A DNA stretch of 64,000 nt from Roridomyces roridus. Taxonomy: Eukaryota; Basidiomycota; Agaricomycetes; Agaricales; Mycenaceae. Shown here piece after piece: positions 1 to 10,297 of the stretch. The stretch covers positions 79,961 to 143,960 of the forward strand of contig JARKIF010000082.1 in NCBI GenBank assembly GCA_029378245.1. The letters run 5' to 3'. The position numbers were made by a program, and so were the translations under genes. The first letter of the stretch is position 1; every line of letters starts with the position of its first letter. Under the pieces are notes generated by a model that saw nothing but the letters and a program-made list of their open reading frames with translations, made no database searches and was not told the DNA's origin.

Positions 1-241
1 TGGAAGATGGGAGAGTTTCCCAGCCAAGATCTTTGTCTGCAATGGGCGCTGGGCTATGTCAAGGCAGTGAACCTGGACGGCGGTGTATAGCACTGTGAAT
101 ACGTCAGAGAAGCACGGAAGCTAAATAATAATCCAGGGTGCGACGGAGAGTGATGCATTTGGTGGTTTGGTTTGGGGCACCCGGTATGGTCGCCATAAAC
201 TCGTTTTGTTAGCACAGGGAATCAACTTCGGAGCGCCCAGT

Positions 242-2164
242 CTACTTGGGAGAATACACCTCCCATCCCACTTCCTTCAACTTCTCCACCTTACCAAGCA
301 CCTCGCCTTCGAGGTCTTTCAAGTACTCATCCATCGCATCGACGAGGCGTAGAGTCCCCGCTGCAAGAATACGCACCGCCAGCAGCCCCGCATTCGTCCC
401 ATTGTTAATCGCAACGGTGGCAACTGGAATCCCGCGCTTCCCAAAAAGAATCAGAAAAGAGAAATACGTGCAAAATATGAATGAACATACGGGCATCTGG
501 ACAATACTATGCAGCGAATCCACACCATCGAGGGTGCTGCCCTTGACGGGAACGCCTATAACAGGCAACGCCGTCATCGCAGCGACCATGCCAGGTAAAT
601 GCGCTGCCCCGCCTGCACCAGCAATGATAGTGCGCAGCCCACGGGCCGATGCCGAACGCGCGTACTCGACAAGTCTGTCGGGTGTGCGGTGAGCCGAGAC
701 AATCGTCAGCTCGTACGGGATCCCGAAGCGATCAAGAATGCGGGCCGCCGGAAGCATCACAGGGAGATCCGAGTCTGAGCCCATGATGACACCAACGAGA
801 GGGTGGGCGTTGGAAAACCCGGATCCAGGGGCGGGCGCAGCGGGAGCATACAGGTCTGTTTCCTCTATCGGGCTCGAAGGAAGCGCGGCGAGGAGAATTC
901 GGAGGCGAGTGCGCAGCTCGGCATCCGAATCGGCGACAACGGTGATGTGGCCCATCTTGCGGCCCTTGCGGCATTCCGATTTGCCGTACAGGTGGACGCT
1001 CGCGCCGGGAACGCTGAGTGCGACGGAAGTAAGGGCTTTAATTTCGTCCATGGAAGATGATAGGCCGATGATGTTGAGCATGGCGCAAGAGGGAACCTTG
1101 AGAGCGGTGGAGCCAAGGGGGAGCGATAAAATTGCTCGCAGGTGGTTCTCGTACTGCGATGTTTCGCACGCTTCGATGGTGTAGTGGCCCGAATTGTGTG
1201 GCCGAGGCGCAATTTCGTTGATGAAAAGGCCACCTAGACGTCGTTGAGAAACATGAAATATGTAAACAAAACATTTACCATCTTCCATGAGGAACATCTC
1301 GACACCAAAGACGCCAGCTCCATCAAAGGTCTTGATAGCATCCGCAGCCATGGTCTGAGCCCGATGAGAGAGAGTCGCATCCCGTGTCCGTAACGGCGCA
1401 AAAACCAAATGGCAGATATTCTCCTTGTGAATCGTCTCCACCGCTGGATACGCCCTGACCTCGCCACTCGTGCTACGCACAACCATAACGGCGATTTCCT
1501 GAGCGAACGGAACCCACTTTTCGGCATAGAGAGGCCGATTGCCGAGCGCCGCGAGAGCTTCCGCCGCCTGTGAGAGGTCCCGCAAGACGAAATTGCCGCG
1601 CCCGTCGTATGCCAATGTTCGGCTTTTGATCATGAGAGGAAGCCCCAATTTATCCGCTGCAGCATGTATTGACTCGACTGTCGAGTCGACGGCGAGGAAA
1701 TCAGAGACGGAACATCCCTTGGCTTGAAGATGTCGTTTTTGATTTAGCTTGTCCTGGATAAGCTTGATCGTGCTCGGGTGGGGCTGAATCTCGCATTGGG
1801 CTTGAGACAGGGCATCTGCGTCGACGTGCTCGATCTCGACGGTCAGGACGTCCACCTTTGCCGCCAGTTCGCGAATTTTCGTGGGATCCGTGAACGAACC
1901 GTCAATGTGGGAAAACTGGGGTGAGATGGGCGCTAGAACTTGCTTTGCTGGGCCGTGCTCTCCGACGTCGAGAATGACCGTTTTTATGTTGAGCAGAGAG
2001 GCGGATGCCGCGAGCATCCGGCCGAGCTGACCACCCCCTGAAAATCTCAAGATCAAGGGCGAGATCGGGGACAGAAAGCTAGGGAAAGTGTTTGAGCACA
2101 CTTCTGCAGGAATTTCCGTCGGTTTACACACCTTACCGAGGATTCCAACCGCTTTATCGGTCAT
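242..2164 (-). CDS. ADE2: Phosphoribosylaminoimidazole carboxylase, PurK-PurE fusion
   Basis: This enzyme makes CAIR from AIR in de novo purine synthesis in the cytosol. Splicing at 2038-2136, 1234-1278 and 437-490 gives 574 codons, the usual length for fungal ADE2. After exon 1 the protein reads VGILGGGQLGRML, the PurK nucleotide-binding start. The ATP-grasp (PurK) part fills about residues 1-390 and includes FINEIAPRPHNSGHYT. The PurE part starts near residue 405 with GVIMGSDSDLPVM and contains SAHRTPDRL and GAGGAAHLPGM. The ATG at 2164-2162 is chosen because it joins exactly to the PurK motif. The same frame stays open upstream to 2686, but that stretch is the antisense of RSA3. The gene is divergent from RSA3. 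Seen: motifs and splice signals. Known: family function. Very sure. Confidence 0.97.
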   Translation of the reverse strand: MTDKAVGILGKVCKPTEIPAEVCSNTFPSFLSPISPLILRFSGGGQLGRMLAASASLLNIKTVILDVGEHGPAKQVLAPISPQFSHIDGSFTDPTKIRELAAKVDVLTVEIEHVDADALSQAQCEIQPHPSTIKLIQDKLNQKRHLQAKGCSVSDFLAVDSTVESIHAAADKLGLPLMIKSRTLAYDGRGNFVLRDLSQAAEALAALGNRPLYAEKWVPFAQEIAVMVVRSTSGEVRAYPAVETIHKENICHLVFAPLRTRDATLSHRAQTMAADAIKTFDGAGVFGVEMFLMEDGKCFVYIFHVSQRRLGGLFINEIAPRPHNSGHYTIEACETSQYENHLRAILSLPLGSTALKVPSCAMLNIIGLSSSMDEIKALTSVALSVPGASVHLYGKSECRKGRKMGHITVVADSDAELRTRLRILLAALPSSPIEETDLYAPAAPAPGSGFSNAHPLVGVIMGSDSDLPVMLPAARILDRFGIPYELTIVSAHRTPDRLVEYARSASARGLRTIIAGAGGAAHLPGMVAAMTALPVIGVPVKGSTLDGVDSLHSIVQMPVCSFIFCTYFSFLILFGKRGIPVATVAINNGTNAGLLAVRILAAGTLRLVDAMDEYLKDLEGEVLGKVEKLKEVGWEVYSPK

Positions 2165-2222
2165 TTTAAGACGGGAGAAGCAAAGTGATGGAAAATAACA
2201 AGTCACAACAACTCTTTGACAT
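2165..2222. promoter_or_regulatory. Shared 58-bp promoter between ADE2 and RSA3
   Basis: Only 58 bp separate the two start codons, so both 5' UTRs and core promoters must lie here or overlap the opposite gene. No TATA box is visible. The sequence is AT-richer than the flanking exons. Confidence 0.6.
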
Positions 2223-2868
2223 ATGCCTCCATCTGCTGCTCCGCGAAAGCGGACGAGAAAACGCAAGAGACGCGCGCTCTCTGTCTCATCGTCCTCTTCC
2301 TCGTCCTCCTCCGACTCGGAGACAGAAGTGGCACCGAAAAAGGCACCGGCACCACCTCCAGTGCCTGCAGCGCCCTCCTCATCCTCAGAGTCCTCTTCTT
2401 CGTCCGAGTCGGACTCGGACTCGGATTCATCAGACTCTGACAAGGAGCCCTCGCCAACAAAACCGACTCCAGCTGCTGCTGCTGCTGCTGCTGCTGCACC
2501 CCCGCCCCCGCGTCGTAACTCTCCCTCACCACCACCACCCTCAGCGGAACTACCGACGTTCCTGCCCCCACGAGATGCACCCACGCGCGAGGACGCCGAG
2601 GAAGCGATGAAAGCTCGGTTCAAAAAGTTTTGGATGGCATCCGTTGCTGATGGATTCAAGGACGATTTGGAGGAAATTCGGGTCAAGGTGCGCCGCGTTC
2701 TTTTAGGCTCAAAGCCATTCTGACAACTCCCATGCGCTACAGGAGCCTAATCTCGGGGCTTCTCGTCTGGCGCTTTTGATCGACTCGCTCGCCTCTGGTG
2801 CTGAAGTATTCACATCTACGGCCCAGGGGAGCCATGGGGTCAACGAGATGGAGGTCGTCTTGGAGTAA
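2223..2868 (+). CDS. RSA3: Ribosome assembly protein 3 (Rsa3-like)
   Basis: Rsa3 is a nucleolar factor in maturation of the large ribosomal subunit. Exon 1 is 2223-2687 and exon 2 is 2743-2868, with an intron of 55 bp, giving 196 residues, close to the family length. The N-terminus is a basic run (KRTRKRKRR), followed by Ser/Asp/Glu-rich acidic tracts at about residues 20-75, a run of nine alanines and a Pro-rich stretch. The conserved C-terminal Rsa3 domain starts near residue 130: FKKFWMASVADGFKDDLEEI, then after the intron EPNLGASRLALLIDSLASGA. Basic and acidic low complexity suits a nucleolar protein. The polyalanine and serine tracts produce spurious poly-Gln and poly-Leu frames on the other strand. 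Family assignment rests on the C-terminal domain only. Confidence 0.85.
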
Positions 2869-3054
2869 AAAAGTATGTAGGATAATATAATGTGTTTTTG
2901 ACCTTTGTCCCAGTTCGATTTGAACGGTAAACTTGCCTCCCTAGTCGGACATTAATCCTCGCTCGCGCGCAATCAACGATACTCGGGAGCGAGCGAACTT
3001 TTCCTCTTAAAAACCAGCCAGAGCCCACCTTTGCCCTCTAGATCTGGTCCCACA

Positions 3055-5281
3055 ATGGTGAACACCGCCGATTTTCACGAAACCGACATGATGATTCTCG
3101 TCGCCATGCTCTGGTTCCTCTACTGCCTCGTCGTCCTGCTCATCTTTTGGACAGTCAGGTTTGGCATGGGGGCTTTACGGCGGTACCTCTATTCCACTCC
3201 CCTCTGTGGACCCAATTCCAGGGAGAATAGTACGGATTGCGCGACTCTCGCTGCACGGTACGGCGCGGTGTTCCAGGTCCCGACAGGGACGTTTACACAC
3301 AACATCGTGCTTTGCGACCCAGCCGCTATTGCGCATTTTTATGCGAACGCTCCGGGCATTTATCGCACGCCGGAGCATTTACGCCGGACTACTAAAACCC
3401 TCGTACGTAGACAGATCATCTGCAGGCCTCTTCTTCATTTCTTCAGGTCGGCCGCGGGTTGGCGTGGGCGGAAGGAGAACGGCACCGAAGGTTTCTCTTT
3501 TATTCCACTCGATATCTTCTCCTCCTTATTGTTTTCCTTGAAGCCACCGTCAAGCGCTGGCTCCGCTTTTCACACAAGCCTCCATCGAGCAGAATTTCGT
3601 GCCCGTCTTTTTCGAAATGGCTCAAAAGGTTCGATACAACCAGCTAAAAAAGCATAAAAACTAACTTGACCACAGATGCACAGTTCGTGGAGGCAAGACC
3701 TCCGGACACGACCTCGAGGAATGATAGTCGATATCAAGCACTGGTATGTATGTTCCAAAGCGTCGTTCAACGAGTTTAACCTGAATTATGACCAGGATGA
3801 ACTGCGTCGTGTAAGTCATCCAATCCATTTTATGATACGATTTGTCCTCAACACACTACAGCCTCGACAGCCTCGGCGTCGCCGGCTTCGCTCACGACTT
3901 TGATTCCCTCAAAGGCGACTACTGCATCGTCACCGCAGCATTCCACGCCCTCCGCGCTCCCAAAACTTCTTCTTCGCTTTCCAACACCATCTTCCGCCTG
4001 GCGTCGTCCTACGCCCCGAGTCTACTTTTTTCCCTCCCGACGGCGAAGAACCGCGTTATCCAGGATTTTCGGGGATTGATGAGTCGTCTAGCGGGGGATG
4101 TCCTTGAACGGAGTACTATCAAGGACGGTCTGCCGGATACGTCGTTTTTGGGGTTGTTGAGTACGTGTCTATCTGTTTGTTTGAATTGCTGAGGAGTTGA
4201 ATTGACTTGTAGTTAAATCTTTGGCTGAAAACCCTGCGGGCGAGTTCCGGTTGTCCCACGAGGAGGTCTTGGCACAGGTGTGAATCTTTTCCCGTGTTTA
4301 TTGCTCAATTTCAACTTTTTTTCAGATGGTGAGCATTCCCGGCTTTGGAGTCGAAACCGATAATGACAATACCAGAATACTTTGTTGTTTTCTGGTCTGT
4401 TCGACTACCCTAATTCTGTGGCTGTACATTAACTCCATCATATAGCCCTTGGTACTACCGCAGGTGAGTTTGTTTAGCGGCTCTTGATAAGTGACTTCAT
4501 TCTCGTTAGCCTCTCTTTGTGTTCGTACCGCTATTCTTGACTCTCAACTTTTGCTGATTCTTTAACAGTGGACCCTAGTCGAACTGGCCAGAAATCCAAT
4601 TTGCCAAGACACATTGCGTACCGAGCTTCGTCAAGCCGGTGCCCTATCAACCTACTGCAAAATCTCGAAACTCCCTTACCTGCACGCCGTCGTCTACGAG
4701 ACTCTACGGCTCCACCCACCGGTAGAAGATACCACACGTGTCGTACGTTTCCCTCATTCTGAATATGAATGAAAATCCGACCTAACGCACTCTAGGCAAG
4801 CGCAGACGACGTCATCCCCCTCAGCGCCCCCATCTCCTCCAAACTAGGCGAAACCGTATCAAGTATCAGGATCGCCAAGAGCTGCACACTCACTGTACCC
4901 ATCCAATACGTCAACACGTCCGAAGCGTTCTGGGGCCCGGGAGCCTTGAAATTCGATCCGGGGAGATGGTGGCAGTGGCAGGATAAGAGCAATGCTGATT
5001 TCCCGGGGAACAGGCATCTGGCGTTTGGAGATGGCGCTAGGGGGTGTATTGGAGCTGACTTTGCGTTCGCTTTGATCAAGGTGGGTGCACAGTTTTACCA
5101 TGACGGAGAGTGAGCGAGTGGGTGTTGACGGTATTTGACATAGGTCGTGCTGGCAGTCACTGTTGCCGGGTTTGAAATCTCGCTGCCGGGAGGGCCGGAG
5201 ACGGTGATTGCGCCGGTTCAAGGGTGTGTTCCGTTTCCTGGGATAAGCTCAGAGATGTTGGTGGTCGTACGAAAGCTGTAA
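3055..5281 (+). CDS. Cytochrome P450 monooxygenase
   Basis: A membrane-anchored haem monooxygenase. The start at 3055 puts a hydrophobic anchor (about residues 12-35) at the N-terminus. At least nine exons can be followed: 3055-3402, 3447-3490, 3544-3628, 3676-3743, 3796-3810, 3862-4160, 4213-4277, then a confused I-helix region, 4569 onward, and the last exon to 5281. Motifs: WAEGERHR in the C-helix region, ETLRLHPP (ExxR) near 4690, FDPGRW, and the haem loop FGDGARGCIG near 5025-5055 with the Cys ligand. The product resembles basidiomycete clan-CYP52/CYP63-like P450s in layout, but no family number is claimed. Between 4325 and 4570 no splice model gives a normal (A/G)Gx(D/E)T motif. The start could be functional while this part is not. 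Confidence 0.85.
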
Positions 5282-5760
5282 CTACGAGCATGTACAATTG
5301 GAAATACACGTGCTATACATGGCCGTCGGTATGCACAGAACAGGCGTGCCCTCCACTTCCAGGAACTAGTTTTTACTGGAATGTCCCAAAGCGTGGCTCA
5401 GTACAGTGCGTATCACGTGAGCTCTGGTTGAAAACGAAAATGCGGCAATGTCAAGACAGTAGCTCCCCTCATACCCGTGGTGAAGGTAATGCGGGCACTC
5501 TCTTCACCGAATACATGAGCCTGCGAGCCAGAAATGTCGGAAAGGAACGCAAAAGACGCGCAAATCGGTACTTTTCTCAAGGTCAATCGGGAGGCTTCAT
5601 TATGAGAACTTGGCATACTTATAAGCGGGGGCGATATTGACGTCAAGCAAGATCTCCGCCTACCGAGACCGACAATCGAGATCAGCTGCGTTCGATGGCC
5701 AGTACGGGGCCGGAATCGGTGAGCAATTTTGGAATTTTAACACGCGAGACTCTAGCCTTT
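5282..5760. other. P450-NAT convergent intergenic region
   Basis: These 479 bp lie between two convergent stop codons. I see short open frames but nothing with recognisable protein content, and no repeats. Confidence 0.5.
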
Positions 5761-6874
5761 CTAAAATTTGTATCCCAGCTCCCGCGAAAGGTACTCCTTG
5801 AGCGGGCCGGTCTCCATATCGACCCACTCGACGTCGCGCCCCTCGTCACTTCCCTGAGCCTCCGGACCGCCAGTAGTATATACCTTTGCGCGCCTGGCCT
5901 CGTCGCCTGCCTTCTCGGCGTACATCATCGACCGACGCGCGCCCTTGCCACCAGGTATGAGCCGCGTGACGAGCCAGAATGCGGTGAACGACGCAAGGTC
6001 ATGTGTCGCGGAGAAATGGTGCAACATCATGAGATCGGAGAGACCGACAGAGCTGAGGTGGAAGTGGAAAGTGGGGGACCAATACCCAGGGGAGTTGGGT
6101 GTTATCGGCAAGGTATGAGATGTGCCGACGGGCGCGATGCGTCGATAGAGGGTGTATCCCGGAATGACGTCGAGTGGCTGCGCTCTGTTCGGGGAGATGG
6201 GCAACTCCTCAAGAACCAAACGATATGCCTCAAACTCGTTGAGACCTATTATGGTCTCGCCCGCCGGATCGGTCGTGAGCTTGATCCTAAGAAACTTGAG
6301 ACAGAGAAGAGATACCGCAAATCAAGAAGACTGACGGCAATGCGAGGTTCCCTGGACCCCACGCAGCATCCACCAAGTACCTGTCCGCACTTCCCTCCCA
6401 ACCCACAACCAGGACCTCGTGCGTCACAGTCCCCCAGTACCACCCATCAGCATGCGTCAACGGATCATTCCCGAGCGACCGACACGAGCGGCCTCCAAGT
6501 TCCGAGACCGTAAAGCCAAAGAACCTGAGGAGCCCACCAAACGTCGCGTTAATGGCGAAGCAGAACGCGCCCTTGTGTTCATGCACGATGCGGTCAAAGG
6601 CGCGTGAGCCGAGTGGCATGCCATCGGCCAATGCACTGCCGAGCTTCACCGGCGTCGAGGGGCCGCTCCAATGCGACTCTGGGACGTGAAGTGGACTGGT
6701 ATCTTTTGGGATCTGTTCAAGATGTGCTAGGAAGACGGTCGAGAGCAGCTCGAGCGAGGGCGGAGAATCTAGGAGCGACGCGGGCAAGTTGATGCGGTCC
6801 AGATAAGCCGCCGCGTCCTGCCGGTTCAGTGTCGTTTGCGCAAACGCGTCGGGCGGGTAGGTTGGATAGGACAT
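5761..6874 (-). CDS. Arylamine N-acetyltransferase-like protein
   Basis: NAT enzymes move an acetyl (or malonyl) group from CoA to arylamines, and fungal forms detoxify aromatic amines. Two exons, 6874-6336 and 6286-5761, flank a 49-bp intron (donor GTCAGT, acceptor TTAG) and give 354 residues, longer than the bacterial form and normal for fungi. The Cys-His-Asp triad is visible: Cys in KGAFCFAINATF (about residue 112), His in TVTHEVLVV and Asp in YLVDAAWGPGN. The canonical RGGxCxE context is altered to KGAFCFA, so the substrate may differ. ATG at 6874 is the first in frame. A TATA-like element lies about 30 bp upstream. The gene ends convergently with the P450. Confidence 0.87.
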
Positions 6875-6898
6875 GGATGGTGCAGATCAAAGACCAGA

Positions 6899-6908
6899 AT
6901 ATTTTATA
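6899..6908 (-). promoter_or_regulatory. TATA-like element upstream of NAT gene
   Basis: On the minus strand the run reads TATAAAATAT and lies about 25-34 bp before the start codon at 6874. Confidence 0.5.
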
Positions 6909-7183
6909 TGACTCGATTGTTTGGCGTAGGCGTTCCGTTTAGGGGCTCCGGAGCGCCGATCACTCCGTGTTGACTTTCGGGCATAAGTACATCGACCGAA
7001 GAAAAACTTATTCAGCCCGTCTCCACCGAGAAAACTAAGGAGAATCGAGATACAAAGAAGCTCTTCATCGAACACGAGCACTGGAACTGTTGTTCAAGTA
7101 TTATTTCCGGGCGAAGACAAGGTTGACCGACGGCATATGTAGTTTCATGCCGTCGACTTTATCTGTAAAATAAATCAAATCAG

Positions 7184-7860
7184 TGGCTGACTTTCCATAA
7201 GGAAATTTTTAGTTTTCATGCATTTTTCGCGGTGCCAGCGCCGCCGTCACACTGAGTTTCACCTCGTTTAATGTTGAAATCTATTCGGACTTGTTTCCAT
7301 AAGCCAAAAGAAATGCCACCGGTAACATGTAGTGTTTTTCCATCCTGATCCTTTGCTACACGACGCTGAAGGCATTACCGACGCGCCTCTGGCCTCGGCA
7401 TCGAGACATTGTTGACCCGAACCCTCGGCAGTGTTGCATTGGCGAGATCGACGCGTCTTTAACGCGTTTTTGACATGTTGCGAGATCGTGAACGCACTCG
7501 GAGGCTCTGCCGGTGACTACTTTGCATCAGTCATCAACTCGAGCCGCTAAATCGAGAGCTAACTGCGCTTGTCGCCTCGATTCGGCATGCATTGATTGTA
7601 TCATTTACCTGATGGAATGTCGAGATCTGCTAAACGCCGGTCATTCTGACAGTTTATTGAAGAAATCAAATCTGCAGAGGGGGGGGGGGGGGGGGGTACC
7701 CCTCTGCAGATTCATTCAGATTTAAGGTTTGTAGAGGGCTCAGAGCTGCGTATAAAAGAAATTTTAGCTCCGGGGTCCTGACAGGTGTCGCCGGCAGCTC
7801 GGCAAAGTGACGAAAAATCGTTGAAAACATTTGATTTCCCTTATGGAAAGTCAGCCAGTA
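7184..7860. mobile_element. MITE-like element with terminal inverted repeats
   Basis: The left end (from 7184) carries GGCTGACTTTCCATAAGG followed by an A/T-rich stretch, TTTTCA and ATTTTTCG. The right end (about 7808-7860) carries the same elements in the same order on the opposite strand, starting CTGGCTGACTTTCCATAAGG. The element is about 680 bp, has no protein-coding content and has a second palindrome in the middle. No clear target-site duplication is visible, so the exact ends are uncertain. A non-autonomous DNA transposon is the simplest reading. Confidence 0.55.
7669..7710. repeat. Poly-G tract inside a perfect palindrome
   Basis: Arms AATCTGCAGAGGGG and CCCCTCTGCAGATT flank a run of about 18 G. 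The right arm begins GGGGTACCCC, itself a palindrome. The strand could form a hairpin, and the G run could form a quadruplex. It lies near the middle of the inverted-repeat element. Confidence 0.85.
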
Positions 7861-7978
7861 GGATATCCACGAGCAAACCCGTCGTCAATTGTGGCCCAAG
7901 AACGCATGCAGACGCGAGAAGCCAAGGTGAACACCATTCTGAAAGGTGTAAAAGAAGGTCTTCAACAGTTGATTACGC

Positions 7979-9652
7979 TCACCGGAATTCGTGAAGCCTG
8001 CCCGTAGACCACACAGTGATCGGTTCGGGTTTGTCGGTATCCTGAACGAGACGCAAAACGTCCGATCCCTTCAGTTGGAGTTTTGTGACCCACAAAGAGC
8101 CCTCTTTGACCGCGATAATTATTTCCGAGTCGTCTGAGATCCAGCGACCGGAATATAATTCAGTCGCGCTGGACGCCAACAACTGATCCAAGGTGGGCTG
8201 CAGTCGCCGAAAGATATCGAGAGCCAAATCCCCGACCGCAGACGAAGTGCCAGTCATGAGAATGGCAACACCGTAAGACATTTCCTGGTTGACTGCAAAC
8301 ACGCTGCGAGATGCACCGAGAACGCCCACTGTCGAATGTGAGTGAGTTGCAAATGCGCTCATCAGTCACTCACATTTTTGGAATATCCTGACCGGACGGC
8401 TGTACGAGTCTCTGATCTTCTCGATCTCCCAAAGCATCCCAACCTCGGTTGTGTCGTCCATCCAACCATGAATTGGCCGCAGCCACTCCCGTATGACATG
8501 GGGAGGCAGAAGACTTTCTGGACGCGTTGGGTCGAGAATCGTCCGCATGACTTTGATGTAGTCCGACAGGGAACTCATTTGACCTCCGGAGCACGACAGG
8601 CATCCAGGAAATCCAAGTCCTTCAGAAACCATGAGCAATTGAACAGGGAACCATCGGAAAGTATTCACCACTTCGTCACTGTTTTTCGAAGCCACTGCGA
8701 CATGCGCCTTGTTGCTTGAAGTAACGACAAAATCACTACCGTTCATGCCCAGCGGGCCAAATATATCACGTTGTGCAAGCTGAGCCCACGTCCTATCCTA
8801 GGCGAATCCCGGGACGCTTCAAACGCTGCGTTGGCCGCCACAGCGACCTGCCCAAGGAGTGCCATCCCGACGTTGGAATAAATAGGATACGAATACGTCG
8901 GAACTGTCAACGGATAATTTTTTAGGCCGCTGATCACTTCCTCTGTGGTGGGGAACGGCCGTCCGTTGATGGGGGGTGGGCCCGTTCCTTCTAGAGAGTA
9001 GGGCCAATTCTTCATATCTCCACGCGGGAACTCGCGTGTAAGACCAGACATATGGCTCGCCAACTCTCGCAAGGTGATAGGACCAGAGGTGGCCCGAGTT
9101 TCGTCTCCGTCTATCCAACCGCCCGGCGCATACGAAAAATCGGGCAAGAACTTGTCCACGGGGTCATCTCTATAGAACGAGAATGAGCAGAGAGTAGCCA
9201 CTGCTTTTGGACTCTTACAATTGCAAAGCACCTCTCTCCCTGAGCACCAGAGTCTCGAGAGTTGCGAATAGTTTCGACCCAGACGCAATACGAAAGATGC
9301 TATGTCTGTCAATAGCTCCACGAGATTCAGGCGTCGTCTCGTTGGCTCTGAGCGGACCCATCGTAGCTTCGTAGATGGCGCCTTCACCCGTGACGACTGC
9401 CACAGCCAATCCGTCGATGCCCCCAGCGAAAAAAGTCCGGTTTACGACGGCGTCGATGTCTTGGAGGGCTTTATTTATGCCGGGAAAGCCTCTGTGGATT
9501 GGCGTTTGAACGAAGATGTTGGGTAATGGTGGGTGGCATGTTGGTGAAAGAGAGGGGGCCGGCGGTCGCTGACGAATAAAATGTTCTTGAGCGAACAGGG
9601 TCAAAGCAGCCGATAGGATCCCAGTGAGCAAAAGAGTTGCCCAGGAAGTCAT
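7979..9652 (-). CDS. Secreted serine hydrolase, beta-lactamase/penicillin-binding fold
   Basis: This belongs to the beta-lactamase-like (class C / LACTB-like) family, acting as a peptidase or esterase. The start at 9652 gives a clear signal peptide (MTSWATLLLTGILSAALTLF). The in-frame ATG at 9712 would bury it behind 20 polar residues. Exon 1 is 9652-9219, an intron is 9170-9218, and another is 8329-8373. The SxxK catalytic motif is in RIASGSKLFATLE and the YxN motif is in IYSNVGMALLGQ. Near 8795-8845 the frame must change to reach TWAQLAQRDIFGPLGMNG. Either a 50-bp GTCGCT...CCTAG intron removes plausible coding sequence, or there is a 1-nt frameshift. The C-terminal exon (8328-7979) has VGVLGASRSVFAVNQEMSYG. 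Activity is uncertain. Confidence 0.78.
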
Positions 9653-9839
9653 AGAACGACGGGGAGAGCTGTGTGGAAGTCGGTACTGCGCTTTCCAGCC
9701 TTTCCTCGACATCCGCTTCAGATGATGGACGCCGAGATCAAGAGCGATGCCAGTGTCGTGATGCTCAGATGTTCACAAGAGCCAAGTATTCTGAAGCAGA
9801 TAAAAATCTCGTTCATGTACAGTTTCTAGACTAATTCGG

Positions 9840-10070
9840 TGCAAGCTAAACGAAGCTGCGGGTATACAACTCAGGCGGTCGGGAGTCGGACGGAACGACC
9901 CAAGCGCGGCTCGCACTACGAAAATCTCAGTGAATATTCAACAAAGGTGAGAAGAAACCCACGCGACAAAAGACCAAACACACTGCTTCAGGACCGAAAT
10001 TGGAGGCAAGAGACTTGCTGGTGGCGAAAATAGTTGGGCGTCCCCGATGATCTTCATGGCCGCACCGATA
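9840..10070 (-). repeat. Conserved block after gene X-A (copy A)
   Basis: Nucleotide similarity with the regions after X-B (36080-36360) and X-C (53820-54060) is high. Shared landmarks read on the plus strand are GCGGGTATA near 9858, ACGACCCAAGC near 9895, and GTGGCGAAAA with GGGCGTCCCC at 10021-10045. A frame through it in copy A reads YRCGHEDHRGRPTIFATSK and is matched in copy C, but copy B breaks that frame, so it may be 3' UTR rather than protein. Confidence 0.7.
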
Positions 10071-10297
10071 GTCTCGTTCTTGTCCCTCCGAATGTAAGTT
10101 CCTCTCTCGCGGTGTGTTGAACTCCGTCGCCGCGTTGAACGCTTCTACTGGTCGCCCCGATGCTGCCGCCAACCGATTCTCAACCGAGTATTGTTTTAAA
10201 AAGGCGAAGAGAGGAAAGAAGGGTATAGATCTAAAGCGAAAATTCGAACATGAAAGAAGCATGAGAGAACAAAAACGTACCATCGACACCCGGAAAC

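Noticed and set aside
2203..2580. Minus-strand frame with a poly-Gln run
   Set aside because: Shadow of the GCT (alanine) repeat of RSA3 on the other strand.
2165..2686. N-terminal extension of ADE2 of about 170 residues in the same open frame
   Set aside because: It is the antisense of RSA3 exon 1, is low complexity, and the splice that gives the PurK motif uses the ATG at 2164.
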